Positions 14,261 to 29,407 of a stretch of 64,000 nt of DNA are shown here, piece by piece. Positions within the stretch are counted from its first letter, which is position 1, and each line of letters opens with the position of its first letter. The stretch is from Acanthacorydalis orientalis. Taxonomy: Eukaryota; Arthropoda; Insecta; Megaloptera; Corydalidae. Location: NCBI GenBank assembly GCA_034766995.1, contig CM068318.1:8337487-8401486 (forward strand), in the 5' to 3' direction. The position numbers were made by a program, and so were the translations under genes. The notes under the pieces are model-generated. The model was not told where the DNA came from, ran no database searches, and saw nothing but the letters and a program-made list of their open reading frames with translations.

Positions 14261-15970
14261 TCCACACACTCACGTATATATGTATGTTCACATTTTCATA
14301 CATATATACTATGTTGTAATATTACATTTCATTCATTCCTGTTTTTTTTTTTATTACGGTGAATCGCGCACACTTATATATATATAGATGGAAAAACATT
14401 GGATCATATCGTTTTTAATTAAGTTCATCTAATAATTAAGTGACTCAATGAGATTTTTAAGGATAAACTTTTGTGTCTATGGTACTTTTAAACTGGATGG
14501 GCTGGTAACAAAAGTTATATTTTTCTAATAAATATATGAAAACTATATTGTTATTAGTAGCCTAATAGATTTGTGGAGATAAAAATAGATATTTTATAAA
14601 AAAAAAGTAAATTAAATTTTGTTTTACATAATTATAAATCTTTATATATATTTTAATTTTTAACTGATATCGGTTATTGAATTCTCATATCATCAAATAT
14701 TTGGTATTTAATAATGTACGACCTTTAAATACGAATATTTTTTTAGTGTAATGAAAATGTAAATAAATGGTTTTAACTAATCTTTTTTTTTTTAAAAAAA
14801 AAACATTGCAGCATGACGTGAACATTTTATTCTGAAATATTTATTTTTACTTATCTGCTATCCATTTAAATAAATATTTATTTCTATTGCTCTCAAATAC
14901 ATGTACAATAGACACAAATGGAAATGAACTCATAAAATTAGTTTTAAATAATATATTTATCAGTTTTTCATATAGTAAATAAGTCATACATATGGATGGT
15001 TCGATCGAAAGTGAAAAAGGCTTTATTGTAAATTTATAAAATACAAAACAAACAAATGAATATTTAATGTACAAAAATGTCAATGAACTATTTAAATATA
15101 AAATTAAATGAGAAACGGAGTATAAAATATTTGATTATTTTAAGTATAATATAATTTAAGAAATTTTAGACTCATACTTGTTTCCAGTGATAATTGTATT
15201 TATCTTGTTTGTATAAAGAAAATTTTATGTAAATATTTATTTATTGTAAAAAAGAAATGAGTTATGTTTATAATTATAAATTTCAATCATCCATATGTGT
15301 AAGAAAATGCTTTAATATTTGATAATAGAATTTAATAAGTTAGAATTAGTCAATTTCTCTTCTACTTTGCAGAAAAAGATCATGGTTATTGCCAGATGTA
15401 GTAACTAACTCTTAATCTTGTAGGTGTTGGCAATAGAAAAATAATTTTCCAAAAAATAGTATCGACTAAAAACCATTGTTCATTGTTCTTGAAATAACAA
15501 ATGTAAACGGTCTAATTTTCTTTGATATTTAACAAATATGTAAGTACTGTGTTGTCAAATATTTTTGTGAATTAAAAAAAAATTTTTAATAGTTAAACAA
15601 ATGATTACAATAGATAAAAAAATTTGTAGAAGAGAGAAATCAAAACATGCATTTGTGAAAATATAAAAGTAGATTATTTTTTGTTGATTATTTGAAAACC
15701 CTTATCCTTTCTATTGAAAATGGTATTTTATTATTTAAGCCAAAAAATTTTTTACATTTTAGTTTGACATGATTGGTAACCAAATAAATTTACACCTCAA
15801 ACAAGTTATTTTCATGAAAGTAACAAATAATTGATTGACCACCTTAATACATAAATCCACATTTCTACAGAAATGTCATCATTCTAACTTTTTTTAGAGC
15901 ATTGGGTGTTCTGTGGTTTCAAATTAAAATAAGTACATTGAAATGAGTTAAAACATTAAAAAAAAAGTAA
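12561..15970. other. Intergenic, no gene seen
   Basis: AT-rich spacer between HEXIM (+) and ADAT2 (-), which converge. No frame shows protein-like composition. A more balanced patch at about 12955-13060 follows a TTTCAG and could be a downstream untranslated exon, but nothing supports coding. A T11A10 homopolymer palindrome lies at 14783-14803. Confidence 0.6.
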
Positions 15971-15977
15971 CACGTAG

Positions 15978-15983
15978 TTTATT
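15978..15983 (-). terminator. Candidate ADAT2 poly(A) signal
   Basis: TTTATT on the + strand reads AATAAA on the minus strand, 89 bases past the ADAT2 stop codon. Confidence 0.4.
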
Positions 15984-16071
15984 TACTTATAACTTTACAT
16001 CAGGTATACAAAAAAATTACAAAATAAGAATTGAAAAAATATTTTGACACTTAAAAACTATGATATAAAAT

Positions 16072-16605
16072 CTAGTCATTATCATTGTTTTTGTTTTTTC
16101 TTCCTTTTTTTCCTTTAATTTTTGGTATAGGTGCATTAGGATTGACATTATTATAAAAATCTTTCAACAATTGTAATGCTTCATTATCATATACTCCACC
16201 TTGTATTCTACAATTTGTCTCTACAAAATCATTTACTTTTAAAACGGTCTCTCCTCCAAATCGATCATTTTTACAACCATACACAATACTTTTAACTTTT
16301 AATTCAAACAGTAACGATGCACACATTATACAAGGTTCGACTGTCACATACACATCGATTTCTTTAAAAACAGTTTCTGTATTAAATTTGTTTTTAAATG
16401 AGAATCTATAGATTTGATCGACACAGTTAAATTCTGCATGCCTTGTTGCATTCTTTGTTTCATTTACTGTATTACGACCACTAGCTACTATTTTATCATT
16501 ATAAATAAATATGCAGCCAACAGGAACTTCCTGTTGATTTAATGCTTCATGAGCAAATTCTAATGCAATTGACATATAATGAGTATCTTTTTCTGTCATT
16601 TCCAT
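16072..16605 (-). CDS. ADAT2: tRNA-specific adenosine deaminase subunit 2 (ADAT2/TadA-like)
   Basis: Predicted 177-residue protein. ADAT2 is the catalytic subunit of the ADAT2-ADAT3 heterodimer that deaminates adenosine 34 to inosine in the anticodon of several tRNAs. The cytidine/deoxycytidylate deaminase zinc site is intact. HAE is at residues 56-58 (His ligand, Glu58 proton shuttle), and PCIMC at 91-95 supplies Cys92 and Cys95. The surrounding text (EVPVGC, GRNTVNETKNATRHAE, VYGCKNDRFGG) follows the ADAT2 pattern closely. The C-terminus is Lys-rich (KGKKGRKNK), as is common in this family. It is slightly shorter than human ADAT2 (191 aa) because of a shorter N-terminus. No intron is needed to explain the reading frame. 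The nearest neighbour on this strand is SMUG1, about 740 bases upstream. Confidence 0.94.
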   Translation of the reverse strand: MEMTEKDTHYMSIALEFAHEALNQQEVPVGCIFIYNDKIVASGRNTVNETKNATRHAEFNCVDQIYRFSFKNKFNTETVFKEIDVYVTVEPCIMCASLLFELKVKSIVYGCKNDRFGGETVLKVNDFVETNCRIQGGVYDNEALQLLKDFYNNVNPNAPIPKIKGKKGRKNKNNDND

Positions 16606-17342
16606 TTTTATATAAACATGTAATTTTTAATAAAAGATCAATTGTACTCTATATATTTATAATCAGAAGTATTTTTTTTAATTATATCCTGAATCCTAAT
16701 AAGAACGTCTTCAACTTTGAATAGAAATTATAAAACAGTATTTTTTCTAACCGGTATAAAAATTGGTACCATCGATTTTCAATTCAACACTTACATAAGA
16801 AAATTATTTTTCAATTAAAAACAAACTACAACTGATTAAAATACATTCAAACAAAAAGATAATGTTCATATCTTAAATACTTTTGCTTCAGTATTCATCT
16901 TCAACTTTTATTAAAAGATAAGCACAAACAATTAATACTGAAGAAAAATATGTTATCACGATAAAAATTAGACAAATTATTAATGAAAAAAATTCAAATT
17001 AAATCTAATTTTATATACATAAACAATAAAAATACACATAAATTAACAAATAAAAAAAACTCAACTGATTGGTAACATCGACAATCAGAAAATTGTTTGT
17101 TTTTTTTTTCTCTTTAAACCAATGATCAGTAATGAAAATATTTGGTTTAACACTATTCAAAAAAAAAAAATAGTTACTTAAAAATACATTATGAATGAAA
17201 AAATGGTGTATCACCTAATTATTTTTAAACATAACAAAATAAAATCATAATAAAAAAATAAATCTACCATATTTAACCTAAATAAAATTAAATCACAGCA
17301 ACAAAAAGACTTTGATGAAGCAATTATTATTTCTGAAGTCAT
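16606..17342. other. Spacer between SMUG1 and ADAT2
   Basis: AT-rich sequence between two minus-strand genes. It should hold the SMUG1 3' UTR and the ADAT2 promoter. No coding sequence was recognised. The 67-codon open frame on the minus strand at 17011-17214 is Phe/Tyr/Asn-rich and has no family resemblance. Confidence 0.6.
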
Positions 17343-18346
17343 TTAATCGCATTTTGTATTAAAATACTTGATCAAATCTAGCTCAGTCAAACATTTAATA
17401 GCATTCTCTTGCCAGTTTTCACTACCAACAGCTCTAGGACTCGGATGTGGGATACGTACAACTTTTATATTTTCTATATGTTGTTCTTTGACAGCAGTGT
17501 TTGCACGCTTCTCTGCAAAAGTACCGACAGCGACAAGTATTTTGACATCGAGTAACTTTATCACGTTTGCAAGGTAATCGTCACATATTTCTAGTAAACG
17601 TTTTAATTCCGGACCCTGAAATTGTAAAAATAATAAACGGATATTTTTCATTACTTGATTTATCATACTTTTAAATCAGCAGGTGTTATATTTTTGCCAC
17701 TGCTGTTCATTAAAGCTATAGGACAGTAATTGTGCATGTATGCATGTTTGAAGAAATTCTCTGGATTGCCACAAAGATATTTAAAAAGACTCCAAAATCG
17801 TTTTCCACTGACTTCCGATCGATGGCATTCGAAACCAGCAATTGAACGGCAAGAAAGTTCACGTTCGGGTTTTTTCACAGGCCCTGAAATGCCTAACCAC
17901 TCTTTCACAAGGTTAACTTCACCGAAAGGCACCTGCAAATAAAGTAATAAAATCATAACAATTTAAATCTTAAGACTTGCAACTCTCACCCCTGTTTGTG
18001 ACATTCCCCATGGGCCAGGATTCATACCGAGAAACATGATAGTTTTTTGTGTTTTGCAGTATTTACTTATATACATCGAATGTGTTTCAAAAGCATATTC
18101 AGTCGGATTATAAACATAATCAACCGGTTTTGAGAATTTTATACCCGACAATTGCTCATTGACGTTTTTGACATAGCTTAGGAACGTTTTCGGAATCATT
18201 TCATCGTCCTGAACTATTACCTTTTCGGATTCAACATTACGGAAAAATTTCGATTGTCTTTCCGGCTCATTTTCATCATTTGACTGTTCTAAATTTTTTT
18301 GACGCGCGTTTTCTAGCGTTCTTTTTAATTTTCTTTGAAGAGACAT
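17343..18346 (-). CDS. SMUG1: SMUG1 uracil-DNA glycosylase (three exons)
   Basis: SMUG1 removes uracil and some oxidised pyrimidines from DNA, starting base excision repair in the nucleus. Coding exons, read on the minus strand, are 18346-17990, 17932-17669 and 17615-17343. They are joined by GT-AG introns of only 57 and 53 bases, all in phase 0, and give 297 residues. The first catalytic motif GMNPGPWGMSQTG is at about 107-119, followed across the first splice by VPFGEV. The second motif HPSPR is at about 264-268. FECHRSEVSG and NYCPIALMNSSG are also family-typical. The N-terminal 50 residues are charged and less conserved. The splice sites were chosen because they restore the conserved QTG-VPFGEV junction exactly. 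The start is the first in-frame Met (MSLQRKLKR). Human SMUG1 is 270 aa. Confidence 0.94.
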
Positions 18347-19632
18347 TTTAAATTATGATAAAAAGATAACTTACTGAAGTAGATTAATGTGTATTTAAAA
18401 AACTCGAAAACATTACTACTTTTTTTAAACAATAATAATTTAACTAACGGAAAAAAAGAATAATAATAATAGAAAAATTCACCTTTTCATATCTTTGTGT
18501 GGCGCGTTTAGTGAACTGAATAACATGAAGTGTTTTGTGATTAAAACTCACTATCTTATTTTATTATATTATTAATACATAAGTGTATTTCTTTTCTCCG
18601 ATAAAAACACTCCGTACAGGACCGGTTCCATCAATCAGATTTATCTGTGAACCCATTATATTATTTTTTCTGTATGAAAATAACATTCTTGCTATTAGTT
18701 AATTGGTTAAATTTTAAGTATTTTAATTTTAAATACAATTATTAGATTTTTGTAATGATTGTATGTAAAAATAAAATCAATTTTTGTAATGCACAATGAA
18801 GAATAACGTATGAACAGTTGTTATCCATAGATATAAATATGCTGTTTACGCAATTTAACATTACCAATAATGTATATTGTACTGAACAATCGAAAATTCG
18901 TTAATTGAAAATTACATTGATTTTTATTAAAAATCCTATAAATAATATTAAAGAAACTTTTATTTCGAATTATTAATGTAAAACTAAAATTCTATTCATA
19001 ATCAATAATCGTATGTTAAGAAAATAATAAAAAAGACCAGATAATAAACAGTTTTATCCTATTTGTTATCTAATTTACAATAGATACTTTTGACCATTTT
19101 TTTATACACTTGATAAATTCCAAATATATTGTACTTATGTAATAAACACTAGTATTGTAATCTTATGGTAACGAATTTATAAGTGAACTTTTCTTTTATC
19201 ATTTTAATTTACAATGATTTTTTCTTTATTTGCGACTATATTATCTTTTCAATTATGTTTTCAATCAGGCAAATTTATTTGAACTATTATTCGTGTGTAT
19301 ATTTACAATGATTATATATTATTTAAATATTTTTCCAGTATTATAAATAAAATTATATACTTTTTTTTCATTTTTTGATTAAAAAACTATAAATTCTATC
19401 TTAATTGTTATTTGTATTTAAAGTATATTTTTTTAAAAAAACAGAAAAGTATTCATTATTGTGTTGTGTGTTATTTATATATGAATTTATTTAATCGTTT
19501 ATGTTTGGGTGTATATATATATATATACACATACATAATTGGCTGTGTAATATAAATATCCAATTTATGCTTATATTCTTAATTGCAGCCTTTATAAATA
19601 TTTAATCTATGGGCTTAAGATCGTAATAACAA

Positions 19633-19703
<71 letters not shown>

Positions 19704-19833
19704 ATTCGAGGAAAATATATGTTTATTGTTGTATATAACCTCTCTGATTGTAGAGAAGGCGTATTTGACACACGTGTCAGTGCACTTGTTAAGATTAAGC
19801 TTTGTTAAATGAATATAAAAAAATAATACCAAA
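18347..19833. promoter_or_regulatory. Divergent intergenic region SMUG1 / Sec10
   Basis: SMUG1 (-) and Sec10 (+) are divergently oriented, with about 1.5 kb between their start codons, so this stretch should contain both promoters and 5' UTRs. A slightly GC-richer patch at about 18490-18660 is nearest SMUG1. A long (AT)n tract at 19635-19700 lies just upstream of the Sec10 start. No coding sequence was seen. Exact core promoter elements are not resolved. Confidence 0.45.
19635..19700. repeat. (AT)n microsatellite upstream of Sec10
   Basis: About 33 AT units, ending about 130 bases before the Sec10 start codon, so it probably lies in the promoter or 5' UTR. Confidence 0.95.
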
Positions 19834-22800
19834 ATGATGCTAAATCAGTATATGAAAGAATTAGAGCAGGTATTTTATATTATTTATTTTTAAAGATTTT
19901 TATATTAATGTGAAAAATAGAAATTGTTAAAAAACAGTAATACATTTAAATTCAAAAGGAACCCTTTAATCCAGAAGAGTTTGTAGAAAGATTAGCATGG
20001 AGAACAATATCAGAAACTAAACAAGAAGGCAGTGATGAATTTAATCCTAATATAGTACATGAAACTTTTGTACAAGCTATCAAGTATGTATACATTATTA
20101 CTTTTTACAGATATTTTTTCTATTATATTTTTTAAATTTAAAGTGTACCCAATATAATACTATTTTTTTATGTATTTTATTGTACTAGTTCAGATGCTAA
20201 TGACCTTAATTTTCAATGCACTTCTAAACCCCAAATAACCAACCTTATTGTACTAGTATTATGACAAAATTATTTCCGAAATTTTCACTTTATTCAAAAT
20301 GTGGCACTAATAATTTTCACAGAGATTTAGAAATTTTACGTGAAAGACAACGTAAGAAATGTGAAAGATTAGAAGCTGCTGTACGAGATGAAGAACAAAT
20401 TTATTTACAGAAAATTCAGAGCTTACAAGAACGAAACAAAGTTAGTCAGAAACAATTATTGTTATTTTAGTATCATTATTTAAATATTAAATGTACTTTA
20501 ACAATTATATTCAGTCGGCGATTAATACATTTGCTGAATTAGATGAAAAAATTAACAGTGTTGCTACAAAAGTCATTCATCTCGGTGAACAACTTGATAG
20601 TGTAAATGAACCAAGGGCACGTGCAGCAGAAGCTCAGCGTCTTATGACACACCTCACAGGATTTATTGAACCTAATACAAAAAATTTAGATGTTTTCGAT
20701 GATAAAAACCGGGTAGGTTAAAGAAATAAGCAATTAAATTGTTTTAAAGTGAAATTTAAAAATAGTAAACTTGGTTCTTTGTAGTTAAATGAAGCTGCAG
20801 ACATAATTCAAAAATTGCATTTGATAGCACAAGATCTACCACCTTCAAAGTAAGAGAATTAATTATTACTAAATGAATATAGTAAATATATATGTGTGTA
20901 CAAATTTTAGATTTGATATTGTGAAAAAGAAAATAGAACGTAAATATGATGAGATCGAACGTGCTCTTATCGAAGAATTTGTACATGCACAACTTGCAGG
21001 CGATATTCCTCGAATGAAAGAATTAGCTGGTGTGCTGTCACAGTTTAAAGGATATTCACAGTGTATCGATGCGTTTATTGAGCAGAGTCAATCGGTAATT
21101 ATTTTTAAGAATTCGATTTCTTAAAACCTGATGAATTAATGTCTTTTGTGATTTACTTATTATTGTATTTTTTAGGGATCTTTTACTGGCAAAGATATAT
21201 TTATTGGATTGGTTCCTTTATGTGAAAAGAATCATACATTGATGAAAGTCGTATTCTCAAATCCTGATCAAGTTATGGCAAAATTTGTATTAAATATCTA
21301 TCATTTGAAATTAGCAACTCATGTGAATAATAAATTAGCTGACAAAACGGATGCTGATAAATATCTTCGAAACTTATATGAATTATATTTAAAGTAAATG
21401 ATTGATGAAAGAAATATTATTAAGAATTTAATTTGAGAATGATTATATTATGTATTCTCTTTTTAAATTTTTTACTTTTACTGAAAATTTTAACAAAAAA
21501 ATAATAGAGAATTAAAATTTGATTTTAATTAATTATATAATTTATTATATTAGTAAATAGTTCATTTTAAATTCTATAATTCAATATTTTTACACAAGAA
21601 AACTATTTTAAATATTTACTTTTTTAAGGACAAATCAACTATCAAAAGATTTATCTAGTTTTGATATGGGAACAGATCAAAATTATTTAACAAAATTAAC
21701 AAACAATATCTTCCAAAAATATTTAGATAATTATATCGGGTAAGATGTTTGTTATTATGTACAAATACATATATGTGTTTACTGATTATGTATTTTATTA
21801 TTAAAAAGAAATTTAATTGTAGAGTTGAGTTGAGGTCATTAAAAGACAAATGTACAATATCATTACAAAAATATTATGAATCCAAATCCCATCAGAAAAA
21901 ACAAATACAAACTGGAGGGTATGTTATATTGCTATTACATGTTTAAAAAATCTTAGGTAACATTAAAATATTTTCTTTATATAGAAATTAAATTTAGTAA
22001 TTTTCATTCACATTGTTAATAATAAATGAAATGTAAAACCAAATTATTTTATTGCACTTATTTTGTTTAAAATAGTATTATTATTAAAGTTTCTAATTTA
22101 ATTATGGAAAACCAAATATTTTGAACTTAGATTTCAAGATCTTCGGCGTGATATCCAAGCAGTTATAGGAACCCGAGCTAATATAAATATAGCACAAATT
22201 GAAAATTATGGTGGAGAAACATTCCTCTCTGAAGAACTTGCAATAACTATACTTCAAGAAATTAAATTAGCTTATCAGAGATGTCAATTGGTATGTATAC
22301 ACATATTTCAGTAGAATGGATATTATTTATTATATAGATTAGTGTATTTTTACACTCATGGCACTAGAAATTTGTTTAAATTTTTTAAATTTGGCACACT
22401 TATAATATGTAAATGATATACTGTTAATGTAAAACAGTAATGTTTTCTTCTTATTTTAGTTATCGAAAAAAACAGATGTTTCATCAAATGCAACACACAT
22501 TTTGGACTTATTAATTAATACTCTTATGACAGAACATGTAGACTATGCATTAGAATTAGGATTGCAGAGTGTACCTATTGCTGAAACCAGTAAGGGTATG
22601 TCACCTCCTAATATTTATTTCTTTAATGTTGTTCGACAAGTTAATGCAATTGTACATCTATTCGAAAAACAATTTAGTGATAGCCTCATTCCATTAGTTG
22701 CGTAAGTATTAAAATAATTAAAATCTTGCATACTTATATCTGTGATAATTAATTTTGTGCATTTAATTATCAAAAAATATTGTTTTATTTTAGTTCTACT

Positions 22801-23546
22801 TCAAAATATTCAGAGTGCCTTCAAAAAAAGAAAAATATGCTGGAACAAATTGAAACAAAGTTAGACATTGGATTAGATCGATCATTAGGAGCAATAATTG
22901 GTTGGGTAAAGATATACTTACAAACAGAACAACGTAAAACTGACTTTAAACCTGAAACTGATGATTTCGATACTTTAGCTTCACCTGTAAGTTTATATAA
23001 AGTAATGTCATGAATAAAACTTCAGAAAAAAATTATATTTACATTTTTAAGGCTTGTCTTGCTGTTGTACAATATATAAACAATGTAATTGCCCAGATTA
23101 AAAATAGTTTAGATGGTACAAATGTAACAATTGTCTTAGAAGAACTCGGTATAAGATTACATCGAATTATATATGATCATTTACTTCAATTTCAATATAA
23201 TTCAGCAGGTAAAGTTATAGTAATGTTTTAAGAGTATTAAAAATATTAATAATGTTATTCAGTACAATAATACATGTGAAAAGTATTTTAGTGATTTTAA
23301 GCTGTTACAAACTATTTGCAGAAAATAATTTATACTACTATTTTAGGAGCTATGTGTGTTATTTGTGATATAAATGAATATCGTCGTTGTGTACGCCCAT
23401 TAGGATCTGTTGTTGGAAGATTATTTGATGCTTTACATTCCCTTTGTAATTTATTACTTGTCAAACCCGAAAATTTACAGCAAGTTTGTAATGGAGAACA
23501 ATTGGTAAATAATTAGTAGATATGTATGCAAACACATGTTCACATT

Positions 23547-23590
<44 letters not shown>

Positions 23591-23763
23591 TATATATAAA
23601 TATATAAAGAGAAAAAGAATGCTTTTGTCTAATAATTTTGAATAAAAGTATCTTTTGTTTTTAGGCTGAACTTGACAGATCCATTTTACATAATTTCATT
23701 CAACTTCGCAGTGATTATAAAACACAAAAATTAGCAAATTCTTTGAGAACTTTAACTTCATGA
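19834..23763 (+). CDS. Sec10: Exocyst complex component 5 (Sec10), 15 coding exons
   Basis: Sec10 is one of eight exocyst subunits that tether secretory vesicles to the plasma membrane. Coding exons are 19834-19869, 19959-20083, 20323-20440, 20515-20712, 20785-20849, 20911-21094, 21176-21393, 21629-21739, 21823-21918, 22131-22290, 22460-22701, 22794-22986, 23052-23208, 23347-23504 and 23665-23763. All use GT-AG, and the phases match throughout, giving 719 residues (human EXOC5 is 708). Recognisable stretches include EPFNPEEFVERLAWRT near the N-terminus, VATKVIHLGEQLDSVNEPR, EAADIIQKLHLIAQDLP, FKGYSQCIDAFIEQSQ, YLRNLYELYLK, YYESKSHQKKQIQTGG, ETFLSEE, KKTDFKPE and VCNGEQLAELD. The N-terminal part is predicted coiled coil. 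The start codon is the less certain part: two adjacent Met codons open the 12-codon first exon. The exon 2 acceptor (TTCAAAAG) has a poor pyrimidine tract. Confidence 0.95.
23548..23585. repeat. (AT)n microsatellite in last Sec10 intron
   Basis: About 19 AT units within the final intron of Sec10. Confidence 0.85.
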
Positions 23764-24028
23764 TCTCAATCTGTAATTTTCATGCATAAATATTTAAGTT
23801 ATGAAGTGTTTGTAAGATATATTTATATTAGAACGTACACTAGTAAGGTATAGTGTATTGTTTATATACAAATCAATATGTATTTATACATAGAAACATT
23901 CATTTTATGTATATTTACAAGCACATAATATATACAAATACATAATTTTAAATCGTGTATTACTTTTTATATTTTATTTACTGTTTTTTTGCAGAAAATT
24001 CGATGTCTGAATATGTATCAAACATACA

Positions 24029-24093
24029 AATAAAATTTGTTTGGCATTATCCTGAACCTTTGTGCCTAATCCCATCTACAGATTCAAAATAAA
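24029..24093 (+). terminator. Candidate Sec10 poly(A) signals
   Basis: AATAAA at 24029-24034 and 24088-24093, about 270 and 330 bases after the stop codon. Assigned by position only. Confidence 0.4.
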
Positions 24094-27000
24094 GAATTAC
24101 ATTTGATCACTGATACCCATTTGTTTGAGGTATAATTTGAAATTTGAATAGTAATGAATTCTAAGCCTATAAATAATGTGACTGGAACCAGATAAACTAG
24201 ATTAACTTGACTGTTTCATAAGGTAATTATAAATTATACATATGTAATAGAAAATTAAACTAGTAGCAATGGGCAAAAAGTAATTGGATTAATTAGGCAT
24301 GTGATAAAAGCTATACACTCTTGAAACTGAACCTTATCTTGATACATAATTTTTTTTAAACAGAAATTGCAATTATGTAAGGTGTAAATCATTAAGATTG
24401 AATGCAAGCATAACTTGTGTTAAATTGTACAAATAACATAAACTGCAAAATTTTAGAGTATAATTCTTCTCTCTATATATATATATGCATACATACATAC
24501 GTATAATGACCAATAAAGTTCACTAATTAACATTTTTTTAAATTTCACTAAATTTAATCTGGCTTTAAAAGTAGTATAAATCATTATTTATATTATTTTT
24601 CTAATTGTATAAAAATACTTAAACAGTTTTCATGAATTTTTGATATATAAATTCAAACACTATAAACATACATCAGCTGGATAGATTGAAATTATGTTAT
24701 GACCTGTTGGTTGGTAAAAAATTATAATTACATATATATTTTTCTTAAAATTGTGTATTGAAAATTTCAGTAAGTTATATACATTAGATGCCTCCATAAC
24801 TGAAATATCATACAATATTTTTCCTGACAATACTAGTCATACTGAAATATTAATAAAAATTACTATTAAACATGTTGGTTTGTTGGTTATTTAGGGTTTA
24901 AGGGCGCATCGACAACTAAGGCCATTAGCGCCCGATTAAACATGTAAGTACACAAGTATGTCATATGTAAATTGTATTCAAACAGAATTGTTAATATAAA
25001 TATTACATAATTCACATAAATAATAGGTGTTATCTTATTTATCTGGAGTTTTACTATATTATATACCATTATTTTTTTTATATGCATTAGGAATGTCAAC
25101 TGATTAGTATAATTTTAAAAAATTTTATCATGTAAATGGACAATTGAAATGCATACTTACAGCAAAAATATAAGAAGAATTACAAAGTTATTTTGAGAAT
25201 ATTAAAGTTCAAGTTATATATATAAAAAAAAGAATAGTGAAAACATGTTTCAAACATATTTAATACTGAAGAACTAAAAATGCTTAATCAAAAATAAGTA
25301 TATAATTAATATTTGATAAAAGTAACTAATTTTTTTGAGTTTAAAGGAAACAATATTGTCATAAAAATAATTCTAATTGATGATCTTTTGCAGTATTTAT
25401 GTAAAGGATTTCAACTTTCAATTCATCAAAATTAACTAATTCCACACATCAATATTAAATGTATTTCAATTCAACATCAGTTTTGTTATTATACATATAC
25501 AAGTATATAAATAATATGAATACAAGAAAATTTTATGAATATTTTTTATTCGATACTTTATACTCTTTGTATAATTGAAAATACATTTGTTATGTTTACT
25601 TCAATTACTTATCACTGACTTTTATAATACTAAATGTACATAAATAGGTATACAAATAGCTCACACTAGCTAGATTAGCAATTTTATTTATTTTTTCTGA
25701 TTATTCTTCTCTTTACTGTCACTATTATAATTTGGCAAATAATAATCATATAATTACTTTTTCCTTGAACTACAATAAAATCCCATGAGTGTAGATGCAA
25801 TATTGATTTTTCACAGTGCTGGGATTTATTTTGTTAGTGCCATAATTACTTTTGTTCTTTTGATTTGTATATATATACAATTAAATATAAATATATTTGT
25901 ATGTGTACATATTTGTGATTTTATATATATATATATATATCATACATATACATACATATAAACACCAGCATACAAAAGTAACCCAAAAATATTTACCATC
26001 AAAAGATAATTAAAATATTTAATATTAGGTATAATTGTTCACTTTTCACTATTATAATATTTAAAATTTGACAGATACAAGCATAATTGATTTAAGAAAT
26101 ACTTGATAACTGAAAGTGATGTTTACATGCTAATTTTTGAGATTAAAAATAATTGCAAATGAAAACTGTTCCATTTGACTTTTAATTTTGAAAAGTATCA
26201 TTTTTATTTGAATCAAAAAAATGCAAAAAAAGTTAGTCGATAATTTATTATTCAAATTACTTGAAAACTGAAATAAATACCATAAATATGAAACTAAATT
26301 TTTGAATAAAATACATATAAAAAAAGTTCCAAGTCTATATAATCAAAAATCAGCTCCTTATACTTTAAAAAGGATGAAATAATAATTAGTTCAACACACT
26401 AAATGTAATTACAATTTACAAAAATTATGAGACAAATAAGCAAAAAAAACATTGAACATTTATTTGTTTGCTTAAATGAAAAGAATGATCGATTTGTTTT
26501 AAATACTTCATTTGAATAAATTTTCTTATAAATTTTCAAGTTTGTGATTTTTTTCGTTCTCTGAAACTTATACAAAATATTCCATTGATAATTTTTAACC
26601 TAATGTACTAGGATACATTTAAGAACATACTTTTTCTTTGAATCACATGCAAATAATTTATATTATTATCATGTATAAATTAATTACAATACAACATATA
26701 AAATAACCAATTTTTATGAAATATTTCAGTTTTATTTAAACTTACAGCAAAATAAAATGAGTATTTAATTCACACTTATATTTTTTTTTAGAATTATATT
26801 CATTTTTATACAATACTATGAAATTAAGATAAAAAGCTTAGATAGCAAAAAATTACATATTACTCAATTTGATAAGAATTAATATATCATTGCTATAGAA
26901 AAACTCAAAACATGAGAAATGTTCTTTGTTTTATAATTATTTTGTTTTTACTCATGAACCATTAGTTCTATTTTTCAGCATTTAGTTCAATTTAAATAAT

Positions 27001-27614
27001 GTTAACTGATATATGGATAACAATAATTGGAAAGATTTATATAAATTTCAGTATATAAGTAAATCAAGTTTTTTAAAATAAATTATTTAATATACTTATT
27101 CAGTGTATATATATATATGTATATATAATAAAAACATACTTAAATTTTCATAAAAATGTATCAAATTGAGTATTTAATACGAATTCATTACTAAAAAAAA
27201 ATTACAAATACTTTTTGATACTCAAATATTACCAGTCTATTCAAAGAAAAGAATATATTTTATCATTTTTGGCTGTGATGGGTTCATAATAATGTAATAT
27301 ATTAAAAACCCCAAAAAAAAATTAAGGACGCATATAAATACAATGAAACATTCTGATAATTTTTTTTTTATATAGGTATGTGTATGTAGGCATACATGTA
27401 TTTACATACATTTACACATACATAACATATACATGACCTTATAATAAACAAATCATTCGATGATATAGTTATAATTCTAAGTCCTTATAAAAACTGTTTG
27501 AATTAACATGCACGATTTGCTGTTAATTATATCGAATCAGGAATACAAAAAAAATCAAAGTTTAAAAAAGTTTAAAATAACAAACACGATTAATGAACAT
27601 AGGAATTGAGTCAG
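24094..27614. other. Convergent intergenic region Sec10 / PRMT1
   Basis: About 3.5 kb between two genes whose 3' ends face each other. It is very AT-rich with no protein-like frame. Part of it may be PRMT1 3' UTR. It holds one copy of a dispersed repeat near 24.9 kb. Confidence 0.55.
24877..24940 (+). repeat. Dispersed repeat, copy 1, with GGGCGC/GCGCCC stem
   Basis: A GC-rich motif in AT-rich surroundings. It starts TTGGTTTGTTGGTTATTTAG, runs through AAGGGCGCATC and ends CATTAGCGCCCGA. GGGCGC (from about 24901) and GCGCCC form a perfect 6-base inverted repeat around about 20 bases. A diverged second copy lies at 30194-30256 in the same orientation. This is probably a small interspersed element or the end of a transposon; its class is unknown. 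Confidence 0.6.
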
Positions 27615-29407
<1,793 letters not shown>

